From JBLMZW01 sp050259035 (lineage in GTDB: Bacteria > Bacillota > Syntrophomonadia > Syntrophomonadales > DTU052), in assembly GCA_050259035.1 (NCBI GenBank), contig JBLMZW010000098.1:1-9257 (forward strand): 9,257 bases of DNA, written 5' to 3'. A program made the position numbers and the translations under genes. Positions 1 through 6,221 of the stretch are shown here, piece by piece (within the stretch, counting starts at the first letter, position 1; each line of letters opens with the position of its first letter). Under the pieces are notes generated by a model, which was not told the origin of the DNA, made no database searches, and was given only the letters and a program-made list of their open reading frames with translations.

Positions 1-168
1 ATAGAAGCGGAAAACAGAATAGTTTTTGTCAGGAGATATTGGTATGCCGACTCCATCCAGACCATAGCGGGACGTTTTCAGATGAGTGAAAGCAAGGTTA
101 AGTCGATGCTTCTCCGAACACGTAACAAACTCAAAATCTACCTTAAAAAAGAGGGGGTGATAATATGA
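1..168 (+). CDS. ECF-type RNA polymerase sigma factor, C-terminal part (5' end outside window)
   Basis: Frame 1 is open from the first base and ends at a TGA, giving 55 visible residues. They form the end of sigma region 4, which reads the -35 promoter element. The segment ADSIQTIAGRFQMSESKVKS followed by a basic helix (MLLRTRNKLKIYL) is the usual helix-turn-helix with an SxxxVKSxLxRxRxKL recognition helix of ECF sigma factors. The stop overlaps the start of the next gene (ATGA at 165-168), so the two are probably translationally coupled. That arrangement is typical for a sigma factor and its anti-sigma partner. Regions 2 and 3 lie upstream of the window, so the ECF subgroup cannot be named. 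Identification as region 4 is fairly sure; the target regulon is unknown. Confidence 0.8.
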   Translation: MEAENRIVFVRRYWYADSIQTIAGRFQMSESKVKSMLLRTRNKLKIYLKKEGVII

Positions 169-1238
169 AATCAGAAAAATTAATGGAATACATTGGTCAA
201 ATCGAAAACAGCATAATCGCAGAAGCCCACACTACGGTAATTCCACCGCGCAAAGCAAGATTCGGGATTACCAAAAGGATGTCACTCATAGCCGCAAGTA
301 TAGCGTTGGTTTTGACTTTATCTTTTGCTATCGTTTATTTCCTATATCCGCATACAGAGACTGAAACTCCGCTCACCGGGAAAACATTCGCGTCAATAGA
401 CGATATTCCCATCACAAGAATAGGAATAAATTATCAGGCTGGGTGTAATGGCCATGGACCAGGCGAGGTGTTTACCACCGGTGGCAAGTTTTATTTTTCA
501 ATGGTAACTCGCTGGATTGGAAATGATACGACCCTGGAAACCGTCAATTATTATACATTGTTCAGGTATGATCCCGAAAGCGGTTCTTCCACAGCTATTT
601 CGAATGAAGTAGGATATATCCATCTGATTAACGGACGTTTTATTTATGATCGCTCTGGTGCATCTTTAACAGCAAAAAACCGATGGAATTATTCCTATTA
701 TTCAAACAACGCCGAATGGAATGACGAACAAAAAATCAGTGCCGGTGACGCCAAAGAATTGCTGAACTCAATAAAGGGTACTGCGGCTGTAGAGAAGATA
801 GGTAACGAAATAAAAGTAACGATGAAAGACGATGACACCGAATATATGATTAAGCCGGATTCATTAGTCATCGAATCAAGGTTCAATATTATCGGAGTTA
901 TTGACAATAAAATATTTTTTTACGGCAGTGAGGACCAAAACGCTTTATACAGTATGGAACTGACCAGTTCCAAGCCTTCCCCAATAATGCTGCAAAACGA
1001 ACCTGTTTCGGGCTTTGGTGCATTTATAGGGGACGATGGGATGATATATGCGCATAATAAGCGCGACTCTGCTTCAACACTAATCAAAGTAGACCCGGTA
1101 TCAAATAACGTGGTAGCTATCGCGGAAGTAGATGCTCGCGTTTGGGAATACGTTGTTAGTGGTAAATATGCTGTTTGTAATATTGCCGGACACTCTCCTG
1201 CCGAACCTTCAACCATAAAAGCGCTAAAACTAAACTAG
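165..1238 (+). CDS. Putative membrane-anchored anti-sigma factor partner of the ECF sigma factor
   Basis: A 357-residue protein. Residues 1-38 are cytoplasmic and begin with an amphipathic stretch (MEYIGQIENSIIAEA) like the short N-terminal motif of many clostridial ECF-linked membrane proteins. A basic patch (KAR, TKR) precedes one transmembrane helix at about 40-61. The remaining ~295 residues would lie outside the membrane. They contain repeated aromatic beta-strand patterns (GKFYFS, YTLFRYDPESG, GRFIYD, NKIFFYG, YAHNKRD, LIKVDPVSNNVV) that suggest a beta-propeller-like or DUF5050-like sensor. No zinc-binding HxxxCxxC anti-sigma motif is present. The start has GAGGGGGTG upstream and overlaps the sigma gene stop. 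Its role in holding the sigma factor inactive at the membrane is inferred from gene order and topology; the signal sensed is unknown. Base composition is more AT-rich than in the chaperone genes. Confidence 0.6.
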   Translation: MKSEKLMEYIGQIENSIIAEAHTTVIPPRKARFGITKRMSLIAASIALVLTLSFAIVYFLYPHTETETPLTGKTFASIDDIPITRIGINYQAGCNGHGPGEVFTTGGKFYFSMVTRWIGNDTTLETVNYYTLFRYDPESGSSTAISNEVGYIHLINGRFIYDRSGASLTAKNRWNYSYYSNNAEWNDEQKISAGDAKELLNSIKGTAAVEKIGNEIKVTMKDDDTEYMIKPDSLVIESRFNIIGVIDNKIFFYGSEDQNALYSMELTSSKPSPIMLQNEPVSGFGAFIGDDGMIYAHNKRDSASTLIKVDPVSNNVVAIAEVDARVWEYVVSGKYAVCNIAGHSPAEPSTIKALKLN

Positions 1239-1273
1239 TAATCCCTGATAACCCCATTTCGGGATATCTGCAG

Positions 1274-1305
1274 AACGGCGGTCTGAAAAAGCCGCCGTTT
1301 TCTCT
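1274..1305 (+). terminator. Rho-independent terminator of the sigma/anti-sigma operon
   Basis: An 8-bp perfect stem, AACGGCGG (1274-1281) with CCGCCGTT (1292-1299), closes a 10-nt loop and is followed by TTTTCTCTT. It begins 36 bp after the anti-sigma stop. The T-rich tail exists only on the + strand, so it terminates the + operon and not the converging minus-strand gene. Confidence 0.85.
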
Positions 1306-1308
1306 TGT

Positions 1309-1325
1309 GCGCCCGGCATGGGCGC
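1309..1325. repeat. GC-rich hairpin between convergent genes
   Basis: GCGCCC (1309-1314) pairs with GGGCGC (1320-1325) around a 5-nt loop. It lies between the + strand terminator and the 3' end of the minus-strand amidohydrolase. Read on the minus strand it is not followed by a T-tract, so it is at best a weak or factor-dependent 3' end for that gene. Confidence 0.4.
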
Positions 1326-1355
1326 TGGCTATAGGGATAGAAAAGCATGGTTATT

Positions 1356-2708
1356 TCAACCTTGAGCAGGGGGTTGGTAGTTGCGGTTGCTGATAACCAG
1401 TTTAAATTCTTCTTTAGCTTTAGCCAGCAGTTCCGGGTCACGCAGCAGTTTGCCGCCAGCCCGGGCCAGAACCTGAGCGGCATATAACATACCTTTATGT
1501 CCGATGCTCATCCCACCGGACGCGGCTGCCTGCCAGGTGTGAGGCGGGGTGCCTAAGGCCTGGCAACAGGTCATAATCTGGGCGGTAGGAGTAATCCAGG
1601 TTACATTGGCCACGTCAGTAGAGCCCGGAATCAGGTCATGTTTGCCGGTTAAAGGCATTACCCCGTTAACCAGATAGTCGGCATTGGCATCAAAATACTC
1701 GGCAGGTAATAAAGATTGGGCCAACTTACGGGCAAAATCGTGTTCTTCCTGATTCCAATCCGGAAGTGAGGTCTCAATCAGGCACTCGTAAAGGACCTTA
1801 TTTAGATTGTCATTATGTAAAGGCTCGTAACATTCAGTCAGTATCTCGGTTTCTACCCGGGTTTCGGTCATCATGGCAGCCCCTTCGGCAATTTTGGCAA
1901 CCCGGCGGAATACCCGCTCCACTCCTTCCCTTTGGGCTGCTCGAAGATAGTACCAGACCTGAGCAAAGGCCGGAACCACATTGGGTTCGCCGCCGCCGCT
2001 GGTAATGGCGTAGTGCATTCTAACGTCCGATGGAACGTGTTCCCGCAGATAATTGACACCTATATTCATTAGTTCAACCGCATCCAGAGCGCTTCGACCC
2101 AGATCGGGAGCCGCAGCGGCATGAGAACTGCGGCCATAAAAATTGAACTTAATTGAATTTCCCGCCATCATTGACTGTTCTATGACCAGATTTACGCAAC
2201 TGGGGTGCCAGGTAAGGGCGGCGTCTAGATCATCGAAAAAACCTTCTTTGGCCATTTGAACCTTGCCAATCATAATTTCTTCGGCCGGACACCCCAGAAA
2301 AACAACGGTTCCAGGCAGGCCATTCTCCATGATATCTTGTTGCAGCCCCAGGGCCGCGCCCAATGAACCTACCCCTAAGAGGTTGTGGCCACAGGCGTGT
2401 CCCCCGGCCCCTGTTTTAAGGGGTTCCTGATAGGGCACCGCCTTTTGACTGAGGGATGGCAGGGCGTCATATTCAGCCAGAAAACCGATTACCGGCTTTC
2501 CCTGCCCCCAGGAGGCTCGAAAAGCAGTAGGAAGCCCAGGTACATTGGCCTCCACGGTAAAACCATGGTCGCTTAAGATGTTCTTAAAGATTGCAGCCGT
2601 TTGGTGTTCATTCATGGCGGTTTCAGCCAGTTCCCAGATTTGGTCACTGGTATTAATTAAAAGCTCCCGGTTAGCGGTGATCCAATCGCAAGCCACATTT
2701 TCTTTCAT
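1356..2708 (-). CDS. M20-family amidohydrolase, AbgB-like (p-aminobenzoyl-glutamate hydrolase subunit B type)
   Basis: A 450-residue cytoplasmic metallopeptidase-fold hydrolase, close to the length of E. coli AbgB. The visible metal-site motifs are AEYDAL (78-83), GHACGHNLLG (103-112, with C106 and H108), the paired acid PAEE (E143, E144), WHP (H168) and the late GHKGM (H404). A lid/dimerisation insert occupies roughly residues 185-300. GSTDVANVTW (362-371) is characteristic of the AbgB branch. The family cleaves amide bonds of N-acyl or aminobenzoyl amino acids using two divalent metals. No AbgA partner or AbgT transporter is in the window, so the true substrate is uncertain. The minus-strand start is preceded by GGGGG about 9 nt upstream, which is an acceptable ribosome binding site. 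It is divergent from the DUF169 gene. Family assignment is confident; substrate is not. Confidence 0.85.
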   Translation of the reverse strand: MKENVACDWITANRELLINTSDQIWELAETAMNEHQTAAIFKNILSDHGFTVEANVPGLPTAFRASWGQGKPVIGFLAEYDALPSLSQKAVPYQEPLKTGAGGHACGHNLLGVGSLGAALGLQQDIMENGLPGTVVFLGCPAEEIMIGKVQMAKEGFFDDLDAALTWHPSCVNLVIEQSMMAGNSIKFNFYGRSSHAAAAPDLGRSALDAVELMNIGVNYLREHVPSDVRMHYAITSGGGEPNVVPAFAQVWYYLRAAQREGVERVFRRVAKIAEGAAMMTETRVETEILTECYEPLHNDNLNKVLYECLIETSLPDWNQEEHDFARKLAQSLLPAEYFDANADYLVNGVMPLTGKHDLIPGSTDVANVTWITPTAQIMTCCQALGTPPHTWQAAASGGMSIGHKGMLYAAQVLARAGGKLLRDPELLAKAKEEFKLVISNRNYQPPAQG

Positions 2709-2744
2709 TTAAACAAACCCCCAATCAGATGAAACAATAATTGT

Positions 2745-2774
2745 AGAATATTTCCTATTTAATACTACATGTAA
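2745..2774 (-). promoter_or_regulatory. Candidate sigma-A promoter for the amidohydrolase
   Basis: On the minus strand, TTACAT (2769-2774) and TATTCT (2745-2750) are separated by 18 bp, ending about 36 bp before the start codon. Both hexamers match consensus only partly. This is the best candidate seen in the AT-rich divergent region. Confidence 0.35.
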
Positions 2775-2816
2775 TTGGTTTTAAATGGGAGAATTAATTA
2801 AAAGAATGGATATGTC

Positions 2817-2846
2817 TTGGTTTACCCCCCAGAAGTGGTAGATTAT
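2817..2846 (+). promoter_or_regulatory. Candidate promoter for the DUF169 gene
   Basis: TTGGTT (2817-2822) and GATTAT (2841-2846) have an 18-bp spacer that contains a run of six C. The -10 match is weak, and TATAAG overlaps it downstream. The element lies about 40 bp before the start codon, in the right place for the + strand gene. Confidence 0.3.
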
Positions 2847-2887
2847 AAGTAGCCCTAAGCGCCGATTTACCAGAAAGGAGTGCAGAT

Positions 2888-3607
2888 ATGGAAAGCAGAA
2901 TTGCGCAGGCCATCAAGTTAAAGAATTCCCCCGTCGCCATTTTATGGACTGACAATCAACCCGAAGGGGCGGTTAGATTCCGAGAAGGCAAACGGGGATG
3001 CGTTATATCTATGTTATATGCGGCTTCCAAGGGACGTACTGCCGTTTTTGACAGAAATACAGCCGGCTGTTCAGGCGGCTCTAACGGCCTTGGCTTTACG
3101 AAGCATAAACCTGGATTTATTGAGCATTTTTTATCCACCGGAGGGGTGGGAGAGCGAGAAGGGGAGTTTTATAAGAAGACACCTCAATTCGCCGAAGAAT
3201 TTATAAAAAGTCTGCCCGACATTATTGTCCCGACCAAATATGTTGTGTTTAAACCACTTGGGGAAGTCGGCACAGATGAGACACCGGAAGTTATTGTCTT
3301 CCTGGTTAACGCTGACCAACTGTCAGGTCTGGTTACCCTGGCCAACTACGACCGGCCTACTAAAGATAATGTAACGGTTTTCTTTGGGGCAGGCTGCCAC
3401 AGCACCATTCTGGAGGTAATAGGGCAGGCTAGATCTGACAACCCGAAAGCTTTGATTGGGTTAACCGACCCTTCGGCGCGTAAAGTCATTCCCAAAGATA
3501 TATTATCTTTCAGCCTGCCGTTCAAACGCTTTTTAGAATTGGAAAGCCAGGTCGATGAGAGTTTTCTTACCAAGGAAACCTGGCAGACTATTCTTAATAG
3601 AATTTAA
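2888..3607 (+). CDS. DUF169 family protein (COG2043 type)
   Basis: A 239-residue soluble protein with no signal peptide or membrane segment. The N-terminal half has the DUF169 pattern: SPVAILWTDNQPEG, then RGCVISMLYAASKGRTAVFD with C38, then AGCSGGSNGLGF with C61. A third cysteine, C170, lies in FFGAGCHST. The three conserved-looking cysteines next to glycines suggest a metal or cofactor site, but no activity is established for this family. A strong ribosome binding site (AAAGGAG, 2874-2880) sits 7 nt before the ATG, which fixes the start. The gene is divergent from the AbgB-like hydrolase and is followed by the Rrf2 gene after 147 bp, with a separate promoter between them. It is therefore not clearly part of the chaperone operon. 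No terminator hairpin was found after it. Confidence 0.8.
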   Translation: MESRIAQAIKLKNSPVAILWTDNQPEGAVRFREGKRGCVISMLYAASKGRTAVFDRNTAGCSGGSNGLGFTKHKPGFIEHFLSTGGVGEREGEFYKKTPQFAEEFIKSLPDIIVPTKYVVFKPLGEVGTDETPEVIVFLVNADQLSGLVTLANYDRPTKDNVTVFFGAGCHSTILEVIGQARSDNPKALIGLTDPSARKVIPKDILSFSLPFKRFLELESQVDESFLTKETWQTILNRI

Positions 3608-3668
3608 AGCTGGGTCTGGAAGGCCAAAATGAATGCTCGGATTGGATAAGAAGTCTATAAAAAAGATA

Positions 3669-3697
3669 TTGCTAAAATGTACTAATGCTATTAATAT
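3669..3697 (+). promoter_or_regulatory. Candidate sigma-A promoter of the Rrf2 regulator gene
   Basis: TTGCTA (3669-3674) and TAATAT (3692-3697) are spaced by exactly 17 bp in an AT-rich stretch. A transcript would begin near 3704, just before the palindromic operator. Each hexamer matches consensus at four of six positions. Confidence 0.5.
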
Positions 3698-3710
3698 TAA
3701 AAAAGGAGCT

Positions 3711-3730
3711 AAGTGGACCATCTTAGTCCA
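3711..3730 (+). promoter_or_regulatory. Palindromic operator upstream of the Rrf2 gene (site 1)
   Basis: TGGACCATCTTAGTCCA (3714-3730) is a 17-bp interrupted palindrome: TGGAC, 7 bp, GTCCA. Inner positions A (7th) and T (11th) are also symmetric. The AAG before it is shared with the second copy upstream of dnaK. It lies at the predicted transcription start, where a bound dimer would block transcription. It is probably an autoregulatory site of the Rrf2 protein encoded immediately downstream; binding is inferred, not shown. Confidence 0.6.
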
Positions 3731-3754
3731 AATTAAAACCCGGGGATGAATAGT

Positions 3755-4168
3755 ATGCAAATAACCCGTCAGACCGAATATGCCATAAGAACTTTGATTG
3801 AACTGGCCATGGCTCCCTTCGGGGAACTGGTGGCAACGAAGCTGATCTCCCAGCGCCAGAATGTACCCGAGGTCTTTCTGCAGAAGACCATTCAGATTCT
3901 GGCCCGGGCCGGAATGGTGGCGACTCAGCGCGGGGTGCAGGGGGGAGTCCGATTGACCCGGTACCCGGAGGAGATAACCATCGCCGATATCCTGACCGTA
4001 GTAGAAGGACCTATTGCCATGAATCCGTGCATGAATCCGGGGTACGATTGTGACAACAGCACGATCTGCCGGGTCAGGCACATTATGGTTAGGGCTCAGT
4101 CGGCCATGATGGACGAGTTAAGCCGCCAAACCATCGCTGAGATCATTATTGACATGAGGGGAGAGTGA
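3755..4168 (+). CDS. Rrf2-family transcriptional regulator, putative Fe-S cluster sensor (IscR-like)
   Basis: A 137-residue DNA-binding protein. It opens with MQITRQTEYAIRTLIELA, the canonical first helix of Rrf2 proteins. It continues with a winged helix-turn-helix (roughly residues 27-55, with VPEVFLQKTIQILARAG) and the family wing motif RGVQGGVRL. After the dimer helix it has three cysteines, C92, C99 and C105 (PCMNPGYDCDNSTIC, spacing CX6CX5C), close to the three ligand cysteines of IscR. Binding of a [2Fe-2S] or similar cluster is therefore plausible. I chose the ATG at 3755 because the family sequence begins there and GGGGATGA lies a suitable distance upstream. An in-frame ATG at 3746 would add three residues but has almost no Shine-Dalgarno sequence. 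An in-frame stop at 3734 rules out earlier starts. Gene order and the shared operator point to control of itself and of dnaK. Confidence 0.85.
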   Translation: MQITRQTEYAIRTLIELAMAPFGELVATKLISQRQNVPEVFLQKTIQILARAGMVATQRGVQGGVRLTRYPEEITIADILTVVEGPIAMNPCMNPGYDCDNSTICRVRHIMVRAQSAMMDELSRQTIAEIIIDMRGE

Positions 4169-4190
4169 CACCAAAAATTTTTTATCTTTA

Positions 4191-4210
4191 AAGTGGACAA
4201 AAATGGTCAT
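4191..4210 (+). promoter_or_regulatory. Second copy of the Rrf2-type operator, upstream of dnaK (site 2)
   Basis: TGGACAAAAATGGTCAT (4194-4210), preceded by AAG, shares with site 1 the pattern AAGTGGACNANNNTNGTC, 13 fixed positions in the same spacing. The inner symmetric pairs (GAC with GTC, A with T) are intact; the outer two positions of the right half-site differ. It overlaps the -35 of the candidate dnaK promoter, which suits repression. It lies 22 bp after the Rrf2 stop codon. Confidence 0.55.
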
Positions 4211-4231
4211 ATATACCCGGTATCATAATAT
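4204..4231 (+). promoter_or_regulatory. Candidate promoter of the dnaK-cbpA-cbpM(-clpB) operon
   Basis: TGGTCA (4204-4209) and TAATAT (4226-4231) are separated by 16 bp. The -10 hexamer equals that of the Rrf2 promoter. CATAAT (4224-4229) is a better -10 but has no fitting -35. Site 2 covers the -35 and a separate palindrome covers the -10, so several regulators could act here. Confidence 0.4.
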
Positions 4232-4236
4232 ACCGG
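4213..4236. promoter_or_regulatory. Palindrome covering the dnaK -10 region
   Basis: CCGGTAT (4217-4223) and ATACCGG (4230-4236) form perfect 7-bp arms around CATAAT. A third half-site, ATACC (4213-4217), makes a second symmetric pair with GGTAT (4219-4223). It differs from CIRCE (TTAGCACTC/GAGTGCTAA) and HAIR (CTTGAGT/ACTCAAG). It could be an operator for an unknown repressor or a hairpin in the 5' leader. Confidence 0.45.
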
Positions 4237-4278
4237 CAAAATTCTAAAACTAAGAGAGTATTTTAAGGAGGGATCGAT

Positions 4279-6141
4279 ATGGGAAGAGCGGTTGGAATTG
4301 ACTTGGGAACTACTAACTCGGCAATAGCGATAGTGGAAGGCGGTAAACCGGATATCATTGTCAACGCTGAGGGGGGAAGAATAACCCCTTCGGTGGTGGC
4401 CTATACCCGTGATAACCGGCGCCTGGTAGGAACAGTGGCACGGCGCCAGGCCGTGATGAATCCCGAATCTACCATATTCTCGGCCAAAAGATTTATTGGG
4501 CGCAAGTATCATGAGGTCTCGGAAGAGATGAAGATTGTGCCCTATAAAGTGACCAAAGGATCAAATGAGGCAGTCCGTTTTGAGGTTCAGGGCCAGACAG
4601 TGGCTCCCGAGGAGATCAGTGCCCAGGTGCTGCGCAAGCTGGTGGACGACGCATCGAAATACCTGGGAGAAAAGATAACCGATGCCGTTATAACCGTTCC
4701 CGCCTATTTTAATGACGCCCAGCGCCAGGCTACCAAGGACGCGGGAACCATAGCCGGATTAAATGTTTTACGTATTATCAATGAGCCAACGGCCGCGGCC
4801 CTGGCCTATGGCATGGAGACCAGCAAGAACCAAACGGTGATGGTGTTCGACCTGGGTGGAGGAACCTTCGACGTTTCAATTCTGGATGTAGGAGACGGGG
4901 TGGTGGAGGTCCGTTCCACCAACGGGGACACTCATCTGGGCGGCGACGATTTTGACAAAGCCGTGGTTGATTGGCTGGCAGATGAGTTTAAGAAAAATGA
5001 GGGTATAGATTTAAGAAATGACCGCCAGGCCCTGCAGCGGTTGTACGAGGCGGCGGAGAAGGCCAAGATGGAACTTTCCAGCACGGTATCAGCCAACATC
5101 ACCCTGCCCTTTATTACCGCTGACGCCAGCGGACCGCGGCACCTGGAGATGACCTTAAGCCGGGCTAAGTTTGACGAACTGACCCATCACCTGGTACAGC
5201 GCTGTCTGGGTCCGGTGAAACAGGCCCTGGCAGATGGCAATCTATCATCCAAGGATATTGATGAAGTAATCCTGGTGGGCGGTTCGACCCGTATTCCGGC
5301 GGTGCAGGAACTGGTACGCTCCCTGACCGGCAAACAGCCTAATATGTCGGTCAACCCGGACGAAGTGGTGGCCCTGGGGGCATCGGTTCAGGCAGCAATT
5401 ATACAGGGTGATATTAAGGATGTCCTGCTCCTGGACGTGATCCCGCTGTCTCTGGGAGTTGAGACCATGGGCGGGGTTATGACTAAATTAATCGAGAGAA
5501 ATACCACCATCCCCTGCCAGCGGACCGAGATCTTCTCGACGGCGGATGATAATCAGCCTTCGGTGGACATTGTAGTTCTGCAGGGCGAAAGAGAGATGGC
5601 TCATGACAACCGGCAGTTGGGTCGGTTTAGATTAGATGGAATAGCGCCGGCTCCCCGGGGCTTGCCGCAGATCGAGGTGGCATTTGATATCGATACTAAC
5701 GGGATTCTAAGTGTGTCGGCCCGGGATAAATCGACCGGCAAGGAGCAGAAGATCACCATCAGCGGTTCCACCAACCTGGATAAAGGTGAGATTGACCGCA
5801 TGGTGAAAGCAGCCCAGGAGAACGCGGCCGAGGACAGCAAGCGGCGGGCCAATGCAGATGCCAAAAACGAGGCCGATTCCCTGGCTTATCAGGTTAACCG
5901 CTACCTGAAGGATATGAATGGCCAGGTTCCGGCCCATGACCGAAGCCGTTATGAAGAGTTAACTCAGAGAGTGGGTGACGAGATTAAGGGCGATGCGACT
6001 ACTGAAAAGTTAAGGGAGCTTATAAGTGATTTACAGCAGGCAGTATACGCTCTGGAAGGTTTGAAGCATAATGCCGGAACTGCCGGCCCTTCGGCTCCTC
6101 CCAATGACGATACCATAGATGCGGAGTTTACTGAAAGTTAA
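4279..6141 (+). CDS. dnaK: Molecular chaperone DnaK (Hsp70)
   Basis: A 620-residue ATP-dependent chaperone that holds and refolds unfolded proteins and passes aggregates to ClpB. ATPase-domain motifs are IDLGTTNS (7-14), DLGGGTFDVS (191-200, with T196 at the catalytic threonine position) and LVGGSTRIPAVQ (332-343). The interdomain linker DVLLLD (381-386) leads into the substrate-binding domain. The C-terminus ends in DAEFTES, a variant of the conserved acidic tail. Residues about 72-114 contain ~22 more residues between RFIG and APEEIS than typical Firmicute or actinobacterial DnaKs, as in diderm DnaKs. At 388 the usual threonine of the VTPLSLG motif is isoleucine. AAGGAGG (4265-4271) fixes the start. 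GrpE, its nucleotide exchange factor, is not encoded here, so this may be a second DnaK that borrows GrpE from another locus. It is followed after 80 bp, which hold two small GC-rich hairpins (6167-6177 and 6181-6203), by its J-protein. Confidence 0.97.
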   Translation: MGRAVGIDLGTTNSAIAIVEGGKPDIIVNAEGGRITPSVVAYTRDNRRLVGTVARRQAVMNPESTIFSAKRFIGRKYHEVSEEMKIVPYKVTKGSNEAVRFEVQGQTVAPEEISAQVLRKLVDDASKYLGEKITDAVITVPAYFNDAQRQATKDAGTIAGLNVLRIINEPTAAALAYGMETSKNQTVMVFDLGGGTFDVSILDVGDGVVEVRSTNGDTHLGGDDFDKAVVDWLADEFKKNEGIDLRNDRQALQRLYEAAEKAKMELSSTVSANITLPFITADASGPRHLEMTLSRAKFDELTHHLVQRCLGPVKQALADGNLSSKDIDEVILVGGSTRIPAVQELVRSLTGKQPNMSVNPDEVVALGASVQAAIIQGDIKDVLLLDVIPLSLGVETMGGVMTKLIERNTTIPCQRTEIFSTADDNQPSVDIVVLQGEREMAHDNRQLGRFRLDGIAPAPRGLPQIEVAFDIDTNGILSVSARDKSTGKEQKITISGSTNLDKGEIDRMVKAAQENAAEDSKRRANADAKNEADSLAYQVNRYLKDMNGQVPAHDRSRYEELTQRVGDEIKGDATTEKLRELISDLQQAVYALEGLKHNAGTAGPSAPPNDDTIDAEFTES

Positions 6142-6221
6142 GAAGAGTTGTAACCTGGCAGACGGGCCGCCGAGCGGATGCCCGGTGGGTCCGACTGGCC
6201 GGGAAGAGGTGGTGATAAGGG

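Noticed and set aside
3533..4081. A 182-residue minus-strand frame opposite the DUF169 and Rrf2 genes
   Set aside because: It covers two convincing + genes and the promoter between them and has no recognisable domain.
4174..4188. A-T tract after the Rrf2 gene as an intrinsic terminator
   Set aside because: There is an A-run followed by a T-run but no GC-rich stem, so read-through from the Rrf2 gene into dnaK remains possible.
4169..4278. CIRCE or HAIR element upstream of dnaK
   Set aside because: Neither TTAGCACTC/GAGTGCTAA nor CTTGAGT/ACTCAAG arms occur; the palindromes present have other sequences.
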